Shown here: positions 9,050 to 16,673 of the stretch, piece after piece
How the letters are laid out: every line of letters begins with the position of its first letter
Numbering within the stretch: the stretch's first letter is position 1
Assembly (NCBI GenBank): GCA_004151065.3
Contig: NWUY0300008108.1
Location: forward strand, 41,653 to 59,046
Reading direction: 5' to 3'
Length of the DNA stretch: 17,394 nt
From: Larix sibirica
Lineage: Eukaryota > Streptophyta > Pinopsida > Pinales > Pinaceae
Position numbers and translations under genes: made by a program
Notes under the pieces: model-generated
What the model was told of the DNA's origin: nothing
Databases searched by the model: none
The model's input: the letters and a program-made list of their open reading frames with translations, nothing else

Positions 9050-9646
9050 AGATTATTGTATTTTCCTCAGAACAACACTTCTTCTCTTGTTGATGTGGCT
9101 TGTAAAACTAAACACCTTGGAAATCAAACTGAAGTCATAGAAATTCAAGAATCACTATCAAAGAAAGGGTTTTATATCGATAGTTCCATCATAAACGATT
9201 TCCATGATTCATTGTTTGACTCGATTTATGTTTTTTCAATTGCATTTGATATGCATTGACTAAGAAAAACAATTACACAAACTTTCTACAATTGCTATGT
9301 TGCAAATGACCCTAGAGCAATTGACGATTTGAACATGTACCTCGATAACGATATGGTGCAAAAAAAGTGCCTTGTCTCTTGTTGGCAAACATATATTGTG
9401 AATTTGTCAATGTCATTTAGCAATAGTGGAATAGAAGGAGATTATGTCGCAATCCAATGGTTGTGTGAGTTATTTAGCATCGACATTTGCATATGGGATA
9501 CACGATCAAAGAAACTTGTCAACAGATTCCATTCAACATACAAATCGTCGAAGGTTGTCTATATTTTGAAACATGTTCTGGGGCTGATGCATTCACATTT
9601 CCAACTATTGGGGAAAACTAGTGCAAGAGAAATGACAATGCTGTAA
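9050..9646 (+). pseudogene. OTU-like domain 2, nucleophile position Ser
   Basis: Directly downstream of OTU 1, and in the same frame as its C-terminal half, lies a second OTU-type domain. HDSLFDSI (around 9203-9226) aligns with RDCLFNSL of OTU 1, with Ser (TCA, 9209-9211) where the catalytic Cys should be. LRKTITQTFYN (after an in-frame TGA at 9257-9259) corresponds to EIREEIISHFR. GDYVAIQWLCELFSIDI resembles the Gly-Asp plus alpha/beta core of OTU enzymes. HSHFQLL supplies the C-terminal His (9596-9598). A 40-codon linker (9050-9170) separates the two. It ends at a TAA (9644-9646), after which the frame continues. The domain would lack normal cysteine-protease chemistry. Whether the Ser is ancestral or a decay mutation cannot be told from one copy. 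Confidence 0.7.
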
Positions 9647-10132
9647 TCGCCTGGAAGGAAAAGCCATTGTGGAAATGGAAAAACTGGCAATCGCAAAACA
9701 GAGAAAACTAGTTCAAAGAGTGATAGAACAAAAAAACAATTTAATAACAATCAATCTATCCAAATGGTTGGAAAGGACACATCTAGCAATATAGATAAGG
9801 CAATTGTTGTTAGAAAGAAGAGAAAATGTATTGGTAGGCATAAACTTGCAAGATTCTCAATACATGTAAAAAATTCTTTGGAGCAAAGAAGGGTAAATGA
9901 TTAAGAATCAAAAGAAATTAGCAATAGGGTACATTTAACAAAATACACCGACTTGCATTACTTGAAACAACATGTACGAATAAAAGGAAAAGATCCTAAC
10001 CAGGAACAAAAGAAAAATGAAAAATCAAATAGAGAAACTACTGCATATTTGCAATCTATTCTTGACACACCAATCCATGCATGTTCTATATGTGAACGTT
10101 TGCACTTCGAAAAAATTCATTGGATCCATTAA
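9647..10132 (+). pseudogene. Basic linker and first half of a zinc-finger-like segment
   Basis: The OTU frame continues past the stop at 9644-9646 for about 160 codons, with stops at 9902-9904 and 10130-10132. The first part is rich in Lys, Arg and Asn, with a nuclear-localisation-like cluster RKKRKCIGRHK. The last part has a Cys-x2-Cys pair (HACSICERLHF, Cys codons at 10082-10084 and 10091-10093) like the pair that opens the conserved N-terminal region of Helitron proteins with an OTU and endonuclease. The frame breaks in an A-run around 10131-10138. A nuclear DNA-binding role is an inference. Confidence 0.55.
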
Positions 10133-10686
10133 AAAAAACATTATCATTGTTTTTAATTCTCTTATAGCTGAAGAAGACAACAAACAAATTGAATTCAATG
10201 AACATATTTGTAAACAGTGAAGAAGAGCATTGTCAAATGGTCAATTGCCATTGGTTGTAGCACCAATGCAGATACATCACAATAGGAAATTGTCATCTGT
10301 GTCGAATTTGACTACTTTGGAAGAGTGACTAGTATCACCAAGAACATGATTTGCACAAATACGACAACTAAGATATAAGAGTGCTCAAATTTGTTTAATT
10401 GGAAAAATGATCAATGTCCCATCAGACTTGGACAAAGTTCAACAAGCATTGCCTAGAAGCCTATTTTCTACTTTGACCGTTGCAGTCATATTAAAACAAA
10501 CAATAGAGTACAAAAAATGCCTTCCTATCTGAGAATGTACACCCAAAGGTTGTAATGGTTGCTACGAGGGATTTGTTAAACACTACACTTTACAAAGATG
10601 AAGGAATAATTATTAACAATGAATGGGAAAAATTGTTCAATGATACAATTGAATAAGAATCAAATAGCCCTTTAGAAACATGCATA
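10133..10686 (+). pseudogene. Conserved N-terminal region of Helitron protein (DUF6570-like)
   Basis: After the A-run frameshift the frame reads EFNEHICKQ, then TGA at 10218-10220 in the place of a second Cys (a Cys-x2-Cys half-finger), then RRALSNGQLPL. The following ISxPR-like LVSPRT, IRQLRYKSAQ, INVPSDLDKVQQALPR and LKQTIEYK stretches are characteristic of the domain before Rep in Helitron proteins (I believe Pfam DUF6570, named from memory). Stops lie at 10326-10328 and 10347-10349. A second frame change near 10515, again in an A-run (GAGTACAAAAAATGCC), is needed to continue with ENVHPKVVMVA and NNEWEKLF. A stop is at 10654-10656. The function of this domain is unknown; it may contact Rep or DNA. 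Confidence 0.6.
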
Positions 10687-12164
10687 TTGGATTCTTTTGA
10701 CATTGAAAAAGACTTGGGGCTAGTTTCAAAGACATCGGTGCATGGATATGTGCAAACTCATTTAATAGATGACTTGGAAAACAAGATTATCCAAATTGCA
10801 CCTTCTGAAGCCTTTCATCCATTGGGCATTTTCCAAGTTAATCACTCTGAAGAACTAAATTTCACTACTATGTTTTATGGTTGCAGTCGACCTGAAGACA
10901 TTGTAAATATATTTTCTTATCAACAAATAACACGCTGGGATTTTTTGCATTATACTAGTGAATTTGACAAACATGCCATAGACATATTTTTCAAAGCAAT
11001 ACAAATTCTCATAAAACAAGTTTCAAGTTATGCTTGGAGTTCGATACGGATTGGAGAGTTAAAGGGGGGAAATCTATTGGCAAAAGATGTCAAATCGAAG
11101 TCCAATCTAAGAAAAATTTTCATTGATCAATTGCATATCGTTCCTTGAAATCAGTTCGAACATCGCTTTACCATTTTGAAAGCATGAAAAAAGATGTTTT
11201 GCAATGATATGGGGATTGGGACCCCTTACTTTCTCTGTCACATTCTCTTCTGCAGAACATATTTGGACTCCACTATGCAATGCATTGGTCGAAATAGAAA
11301 ACTGCAATCAAAAGATCTATGCTAGACATGCATCAACTGAGGATATCAATGTATTGATCAGAAAAGATCCAATCCTTTGTGCTCATTGTACTATAGGAAT
11401 AGGATCATGTCATTGCAAACACCGATTTAAATAACGAAAGTTTGTTTGGAAAAATATATGAATTTTTATTCACATCTAAATTCCAAAACAGGGTCAGTGA
11501 ATATGAACATGGGTTACTTTGGATTCAAAATGCACTGATATATGGGAGAAATCATGACCATGAGATTACTGAATTTGTGGACCACTACATATCTTGTAAT
11601 TCATCATTTCTAGATGAAAATATTCTTTTGATCCAAACTCATCATCATACAAAGACATGCAAAAAACATTGCCACTTTGATTGCAGATTCAATTTCCCAT
11701 TCCCTCCACTAGATAGAACTATGATCCTACATCCATTGGAAAATATTACTGATGACATTAAACAAAGGGAAAAACTATTTACCCTCCTAGAACATAAAGA
11801 ATATCTTCGCTTTTTCAATGTTTTTTCAACGACAACAACTAGAAAGAGATGGAAACATTGTTCTAGTACGATCTTCGCTTTCTCGTCCAACATTGATGCT
11901 AAAAAGAGATCTGTCTGATGTTTGGGTAAATGCATTCGCAAAAAGAATTCCATAACTGTGGCAAGCAAACACAGATGCACAATTTATCTTGGATGATTAT
12001 GTTGCAGCCACCTATGTTAGCTATTGCATTACAAAGATGGACAGAACTAGTACTTTTGTATTCAAGAAAATTAGAGACCAATGCCTTTTGGACAACAACA
12101 ACAACAAAATAGAAACAGTTCACAGGCTAGGATTCATTGTTGGACATGCAAAAAATGTCCATTA
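10687..12164 (+). pseudogene. Rep (HUH/Y2) endonuclease domain, Helitron_like_N type
   Basis: Rep nicks and joins single-stranded DNA through a HUH metal site and two tyrosines. PLGIFQVNHSEELNFTTMFYG and WDFLHYTSEFDKHAIDIFF open the domain. MIWGLGPLTFSVTFSSAEH (11204 on) matches the GPPTFF-like core. FQNRVSEYEHGLLWI holds the HUH strand, where the first His is Tyr (11502-11504) and the second His is kept (11508-11510). TCKKHCHFDCRF-(N)-FPFPPL follows. DDYVAATYVSYCITK carries two Tyr codons (12013-12015, 12022-12024) spaced two residues apart rather than the usual three. Frames change near 11145, 11200, 11430 and between about 11800 and 11830, with an in-frame stop at 11953-11955. A minus-strand open frame at 11645-11980 is a shadow. 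Loss of a metal His and the frame breaks make it inactive. Confidence 0.8.
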
Positions 12165-12862
12165 GAAAAGCAGTAAACATCATCCTCTCCTTGCCATTGA
12201 TCTAGCTTCAAGGAAAACAAAATTATAAATACTGCTCCAGAGGAGAAAAGTACAACTGCACTAAAAAGACCAATACTTTTGGAACTGGAGCAAGACAATT
12301 CTGAATATATTGCTTGTGCATATGTCGTTGACAAGTACATTGCAAGACCGAAACCGTTTGAACAAACATGTTTAGCTAAATATGTGTCATCATACAATCT
12401 TGCAAATTCAATGATTAAAAGGAGAAAAAAACAATGCATCATACGATATATACGCTATAATAAGCAAAAATCCTTGAAAACTTCTACAGAGAAAAGATAA
12501 TGTTATTTTTTCCCCATAGAGCCATTGGGAATTTGTTAAAAGGAAATCATGCAACATGGTTTGAAGCATACATGTTTCACAAACATTACATAGATCTTAT
12601 TGAAAAGAGGTTCGTGGCAAGAATTGGAGAACAATGGGGAGACATTGATCGGGTATCTAAAACAATTGTCCATAAACCCGAAGAAATTTCTATATCTACT
12701 TCAAACATACAATAGACCGACTTTGCCCATGCTTTTGAAAAATATGACATTTGGCATGATCTCATATGCAAAAAAGCTATTGGAAAAATGGAACATAGTG
12801 CAAATAGCAGTTTAGCACAAAAACCTTTTGTCTTGGACATTCAAGAATACTATGGCATTTGA
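12165..12862 (+). pseudogene. Linker between Rep and helicase of Helentron-like protein
   Basis: Several stretches match the conserved connector of Helitron proteins with an OTU and endonuclease: INTAPEEKST and YVVDKYIARPKPFEQTCLAKY (around 12220-12390), CIIRYIRYN (around 12435), then FYREKIMLFFPHR (around 12483-12520) and EAYMFHKHYIDLIEKR. Two or more frame changes and stops (for example the TAA at 12498-12500 in one frame) interrupt it. This connector has no enzymatic motif; in relatives it carries the path from Rep to the helicase. Its last 140 bases (12720-12862) are the least recognisable. Confidence 0.65.
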
Positions 12863-14239
12863 AGAAAGCTTAACAAACAACAACAAGATATAACAAAAGA
12901 AATAATTATGAGGAAAAAAACGACCCATCAAAACCAATCCATATCTTCATAAGTGGACGTGCTGGCATGAGGAAGACATTTGCAACACAAGCAATGTACA
13001 ATGCCCTACTTTTCCATCATCACAAAGACATACAAAGTGACCCATTGAAAAAAAAATGAATAATTGTAGCATCGACAGGAAAAACTATGCAAAATGTTAA
13101 TGCCATTACAGTCCATTCAACACTTCGGTTTCCTTTGAACTTGTCAACTATGTTTCCCTTGAGTTCAAACCCATTGGACTTGTTGACAAAAGACTATGAA
13201 CAATTGCGCCTATTTCTTATAGACAAAGTCTCATTGATTGGGTATCGCATGCTTTATTGCATAAACAAGAGTCTTTGAGAAATAATGCATACCCCAAGTG
13301 CAACTTGTACGTGACTCTTGGATATTTGAAAGTCCAATAATGCAACAAGAAAAAATGGTGTATAGCTTTTGGAAAGATAACATCAAGTTTTTTAAATTAA
13401 AAGAAGTCATGAGACAACCAAACAATGTCTTTGTTTCCATTTTAAATAGAATTAGGCTATGTTACCATACAGACGATGATATTGACTTTTTGAACAAAAA
13501 ATGCTACAAGCAACCACCAAATGATCCAACTTTTCCATATCTTTTCTACAAGAACAAACATGTTCAAGAACATAATAACAGGATATTGGCAACTATGCAA
13601 TCAAAAACATTTACATTGATTGTAGAAGACAATGAAGTTGACGCAACTAAGAAACATCACTTTCACCAGAAACAATTGCTTTGCCTAGTACAATTACGCC
13701 TAAGAAAAATATGTTGGTTGAATTGGTTGCAAGAAACTATGCAATCCATGATGGTTTGGTCAATGGAGCAGAAAGCATTTTCAGGTTGTATTCAAAGCCA
13801 CCAGTAGATATTCTATGGATAGAGTTCCCTGATCCAAAGGTCGGTATTCAACAACATTCTGCAATGTAGAAACAATACACATCTGGCGTAAAGTCCAATT
13901 GGACACCAATCAAAAGAATCTATATGCAAATATCTCTTGGTAAGAAAAACATTGTAGCTAGGCAACAATTTCCTATTCAATTGGAATGTGCATGAACAAT
14001 CCATAGAGAACAGAGGATGACAACGACCAAATTAGCATTTGATCCAAAAGGAGGCAGTCAACATGGACTTGTCTACACTTCTCTTTCACGTGTCAAAAAA
14101 CATAGAATGCATGTATTTTCTTAATAAACTGGAGCCAAAAAACTTTTCACTTCATCCAAAAGTAGCCACTGAAATAAATAGACTTCAAAACCATGCATAT
14201 TTGCAATTTGAATATGGACTACAACCAATAAAAAAACAG
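12863..14239 (+). pseudogene. PIF1-type (SF1B) DNA helicase domain of Helentron-like element
   Basis: The helicase unwinds DNA 5'->3' during rolling-circle transposition. The leading LNKQQQDITKEI matches the family Q-like motif. Walker A reads GRAGMRKT (12955-12978), with Arg where the Gly before Lys should be. Motif Ia is ASTGKTMQNV-NAITVHSTL. Walker B is FLIDKVSLIG (Asp 13222-13224, Lys 13225-13227 in place of Glu). The GDxxQLxPV motif is collapsed at about 13297-13312, leaving only QLVRDSWIF. MRQPNN and FLNKKC follow. Motif V (TIHREQRMT) has Arg for Gly, and motif VI GLVYTSLSRVK (14065-14097) is intact. Stops lie at 13057-13059, 13276-13278, 13867-13869 and 13993-13995. Frames change near 12910, 13300, 13680 and 14113. 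ATP binding and hydrolysis would both be lost. Confidence 0.9.
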
Positions 14240-14886
14240 AATGGTTTTATCATATGCTTGTTGAACACATGTAGCATGGCTTTGCACATGGAAGACATCA
14301 TTAATGACAAAGAGTTGACAGAATAATATATTATGTGTTTCCAAGAAACCCATTTGCATTTTGTCCCTGGACAAGCAAACTTGGCATCTAAGTACAATTG
14401 TTTTCTAGCATACTCTTTGCATGGTATTCTCACATGCTTCAAAAAAGAGAAAGCAATTGATAGCTTTGAATACCATGCAACAAAATGCATAGAAACACTC
14501 GTTACCAAATTTAGAATAAAAACCTATTCTATGTGGCTTTTGAATCTTTACCATAGACCCCATTCACCGGTGAAAAGTCTCCTTGCATTCTTGGATTCAA
14601 TCATAATGACAAAAAAAAGAAAAAGACTTCAATCCTTATTTTCGAGGATTTCAACATTGACATGTTGCAAAATAACATACGAAGACAAACTCTTGAGTCA
14701 TTTATGCAAAGCAATGGTTTCAAACTAAAGACAACAAAAGATACAACAAACAAAACAACTATGCTTGACCATTTTGAGAAAAACATAGAAAATAATGGCA
14801 TTGAATCCAATGTCTTTGATGCCTAATGGACTTACCATTTCGCAGCATGCATTTCAATACCATTCCCAGATGTAGAAAACAATTAA
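14240..14886 (+). pseudogene. EEP (AP-endonuclease-like) domain at the C-terminus
   Basis: Helentrons are distinguished from plain Helitrons by an endonuclease of the EEP fold (as in non-LTR retrotransposons and AP endonucleases) fused behind the helicase. LLNTCSMALHMEDI begins it. CFQETH holds the metal-binding Glu (14345-14347), after a stop at 14324-14326. IKTYSMWLLNLYHRP is a central strand. EDFNID (from 14644) stands for the GDFN motif, with Glu for Gly. TTMLDHFEKN has the LDH motif (14764-14772), and YHFAACISI carries the terminal His (14836-14838) right after a TAA at 14824-14826. A frame change near 14620, in an A-run, separates the two halves. It ends at the TAA at 14884-14886. The role in transposition is not settled. 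Confidence 0.8.
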
Positions 14887-15148
14887 GCCATTGTCACAAT
14901 GTTGTTTGTTAGATGGATTGAAAAAACAAAAACTGCCAATTTACAATATTTTTTGGCAATTGAGCCAGTGCTCAAACACCACTGCACATTTGTGTATTGA
15001 ATCCCTTGTATTTACCTGTTGTTAAAGCACGGAAAAAAAGAATGCCAACTATGTTGCATCCCTTCTATTTACCTGTTATTTTCATTTCCTCAAGCAAACC
15101 ACTGTAATCAATTTGATAGGTTAGCTTCTTCAGTTCTGTAAATAGTAT
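14887..15148. other. Spacer after the endonuclease, with 57-bp direct repeat
   Basis: There is no coding region. A 20-base block ATCCCTTGTATTTACCTGTT at 15001-15020 recurs with one mismatch at 15058-15077. The sequence ends with TTCTGTAAATAG immediately before the next coding-like segment, which could be a splice acceptor, but no donor partner is convincing. Confidence 0.5.
15001..15077. repeat. Short direct repeat, 57-bp offset
   Basis: ATCCCTT(G/C)TATTTACCTGTT occurs twice, 57 bases apart, with one mismatch in 20. The intervening bases are not otherwise repeated. Confidence 0.8.
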
Positions 15149-15313
15149 GGCTACATTGTTCTCTCTTACATGCAATACAGGAAGCAAGTTTCCCAATTGG
15201 CAATTGTTTCATCTGCATTAAACAAGGTTGTTGTTTTCCCTTTGAAGAAACATGCAACTGACCTGACACTGGCTAGATTTGACTCCAAAATCTTCTTGTA
15301 TTCAGTTTTTTGA
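15149..15313 (+). pseudogene. 44-codon module homologous to the start of the OTU frame
   Basis: The reading frame GYIVLSYMQY...LTLARF (15149-15280) aligns without gaps to GYIVLCYVKH...VTLARF at 8448-8579, with 21 of 44 residues identical by my count. The frame runs on to DSKIFLYSVF and a TGA at 15311-15313. The preceding TAG (15143-15145) means it must begin by splicing or in another frame, so it is treated as an exon of a second, decayed gene. The function of the module is unknown. Its presence at the start of two genes near one transposon suggests a family-specific leader domain, not a catalytic one. It could instead be a fragment of a second element copy. Confidence 0.65.
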
Positions 15314-15651
15314 AGTTTGACATGCTATATGGAGGTAACAATTTCAAAGGTTCAAACACACATCATGTATTTCATTACAAGAAACAATGACATAGGAAAA
15401 AAATACAAAACATGTTATTGCTTTCAATGTCCTACTGCCATATGCATTGGCAGACTACACTTTTCCACAAATTCTCAAAGCACTTATTGCTTAAATTACA
15501 TCAACATATTTATATAGATTTGCACATGCCATGTCTCCTTACATAAATACTTTGCCATATTTTTGTTAATTGTCAAATTAATCTTGTTTCCGCATTGGTT
15601 TTCTTGTTTTCTTTTGTTTTTCTCTATTCTTCTTAACAACTTTCAAGTCAA
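15314..15651. other. Non-coding stretch, possible intron
   Basis: No domain is seen. The end is a T/C-rich tract (about 15598-15640, many TTTTC runs) followed by AACAACTTTCAAG (acceptor-like AG at 15645-15646), which fits the 3' end of an intron. A 66-codon open frame at 15317-15517 has no recognisable similarity. Confidence 0.4.
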
Positions 15652-15812
15652 ATGGAACAATTTCCCAAGCAACTTAAGGACATTTTCTTTCATAGAGAAA
15701 TGGAAACATAAATTGGGACAAAAAGTGGAAAAACACCAATTCCTGTTGTCAAATTAGAAAAGCAATCAAATGATACTAATGCAGTAGAGTCACGGGTTGA
15801 AAGACAAAAAAG
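15652..15812 (+). pseudogene. Candidate exon with basic, Lys-rich coding
   Basis: From ATG at 15652 the frame reads MEQFPKQLKDIFFHREMET, a TAA (15709-15711), then TKSGKTPIPVVKLEKQSND and on to ERQKR. It ends at AAAAAG|GTAAAG (15812/15813), a good splice-donor-like junction, and it is preceded by a pyrimidine-rich tract and an AG acceptor. The coding is Lys/Glu-rich and unstructured in appearance, with no domain. The one in-frame stop suggests decay. The splice phase does not fit the acceptor at 16025-16026 without a further change, so the exon chain is tentative. Confidence 0.35.
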
Positions 15813-16016
15813 GTAAAGCCAATTGCATTTAAATATTTATATAATGCATATGTTTAAATGCAACAAAAGAAAGAAAAAAGAAAGAGAAACAAAACAAAAA
15901 AAACCAGAACTAGCCAACAAGAAAAACCATACAAACTCTTCTTGCATTTTTGTCGTATTTTTAAATGCATGTACAAATACAAAGAATCTCCAGTGGAACC
16001 ATCATCCACACTTTAA
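15813..16016. other. A-rich non-coding stretch, possible intron
   Basis: It contains a purine/A-rich run (about 15868-15910) and no recognisable coding. It ends before the next open frame, where CTTAG at about 16022-16026 could serve as a splice acceptor. Confidence 0.35.
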
Positions 16017-16559
16017 ATTTGCTTAGGAGAATGTAACAAGATTTTTGAAGGTGATGTCCTTTCACTGTATGGACTTGGAAACAACAAATTCCAGGAGTCA
16101 CCTAGTAAGTCGCAATTGTTGCATGCGTATCTGATTGATATTTACGGTCACATGACTATAACGGTGAACATAAACAAACATCTGATCAAATGCTTTGACA
16201 ACCAACTTCTACCTGACATGAATGCCAAAATAAAAGAATTTGCATTGAAGATAAGAGGCCAATATGATAAAGGTGATTCAAAGTACTCAATTTTGTTGCT
16301 AGATAAGAGCACTATTGATAACATACCAAAAGTATGCACATATTATAGGATTGCACCAGACACAATTGTTAGTGACCTTATTTCCTCTAACAAGGAATAT
16401 GGTGTTGGTTCAATAGGTACAATTGTCACTAGCTACCAACAAAAAAACATACTATATGAATTAAATGTTAAGGACGGAGAATCAACAAACAACCATGCAA
16501 CTGTAAACATTGCCAACTTTTGTCTAAAGTCGTCTACCATTCATTTTTTTCCCTTTTAA
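16017..16559 (+). CDS. RPA-like OB-fold protein (exon), possible transposon accessory gene
   Basis: An uninterrupted frame of 180 codons, the longest clean frame in the window, opens after a stop at 16014-16016 and ends at TAA 16557-16559. The first Met is at 16116, but the reading ECNKIFEGDVLSLYGL upstream looks coding, so this is probably an internal exon starting near 16026. MTITVNINKHLIKCFDNQLLP, then IKEFALKIRGQYDKGDSKYSI and STIDNIPK, then a SIGTIVTSY strand resemble the beta-barrel pattern of RPA70-type OB folds (strand, 'LI..F...L', 'I..F.+', 'Y.I.L...T'). RPA proteins bind single-stranded DNA, and plant Helitrons are known to carry RPA genes, which fits the neighbourhood. The last dozen codons (TIHFFPF) are probably intronic read-through. 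The OB-fold assignment is by pattern only. Confidence 0.5.
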   Translation: MCLGECNKIFEGDVLSLYGLGNNKFQESPSKSQLLHAYLIDIYGHMTITVNINKHLIKCFDNQLLPDMNAKIKEFALKIRGQYDKGDSKYSILLLDKSTIDNIPKVCTYYRIAPDTIVSDLISSNKEYGVGSIGTIVTSYQQKNILYELNVKDGESTNNHATVNIANFCLKSSTIHFFPF

Positions 16560-16673
16560 TATTCAAATGCCCATTTTTGTCAACTACATTTTAATACTGC
16601 AATAACTTTCAAATTGGCAACTAATGTCTTTTCTCTTTTTTCTTCTTTAAAATCCAAATCTTTTTTTTTCCAG
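16560..16673. other. Probable intron with polypyrimidine tract and acceptor
   Basis: This T/C-rich stretch contains TTTTCTCTTTTTTCTTC and ends with TTTTTTTTTCCAG at 16673, a textbook-looking plant 3' splice site. The donor is not evident; the preceding exon probably ends somewhere between 16520 and 16550. Confidence 0.45.

Larger units (their letters stand above)
8448..14886 (+). mobile_element. Decayed Helentron-like (endonuclease-bearing Helitron) coding region
   Basis: A single plus-strand array of domains matches the architecture of Helitron transposons with an endonuclease (Helentron group). The order is two OTU domains, a zinc-finger-like segment, a conserved N-terminal Helitron region, Rep (HUH/Y2), PIF1-type helicase with motifs A, Ia, B and VI recognisable, and an EEP endonuclease. 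Rolling-circle transposition by Rep nicking and helicase unwinding is the known role of the family. The copy is dead: at least eight frame changes (near 8871, 10133, 10515, 11145, 11200, 11430, 12910 and 14620) and many in-frame stops interrupt it. The true transposon ends are not located; the coordinates cover the coding core only. A downstream OB-fold-like gene may belong to the same element. Confidence 0.85.

Noticed and set aside
11645-11980. 111-codon minus-strand open frame
   Set aside because: It overlaps the Rep domain on the plus strand, which has clear family motifs, so it is a shadow.
12134-12442. 102-codon minus-strand open frame
   Set aside because: It is antisense to the recognisable Rep-helicase connector (YIARPKPFEQTCLAKY) and has no domain of its own.
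14185-14508. 107-codon minus-strand open frame
   Set aside because: It is antisense to the helicase C-terminus and the first half of the endonuclease.
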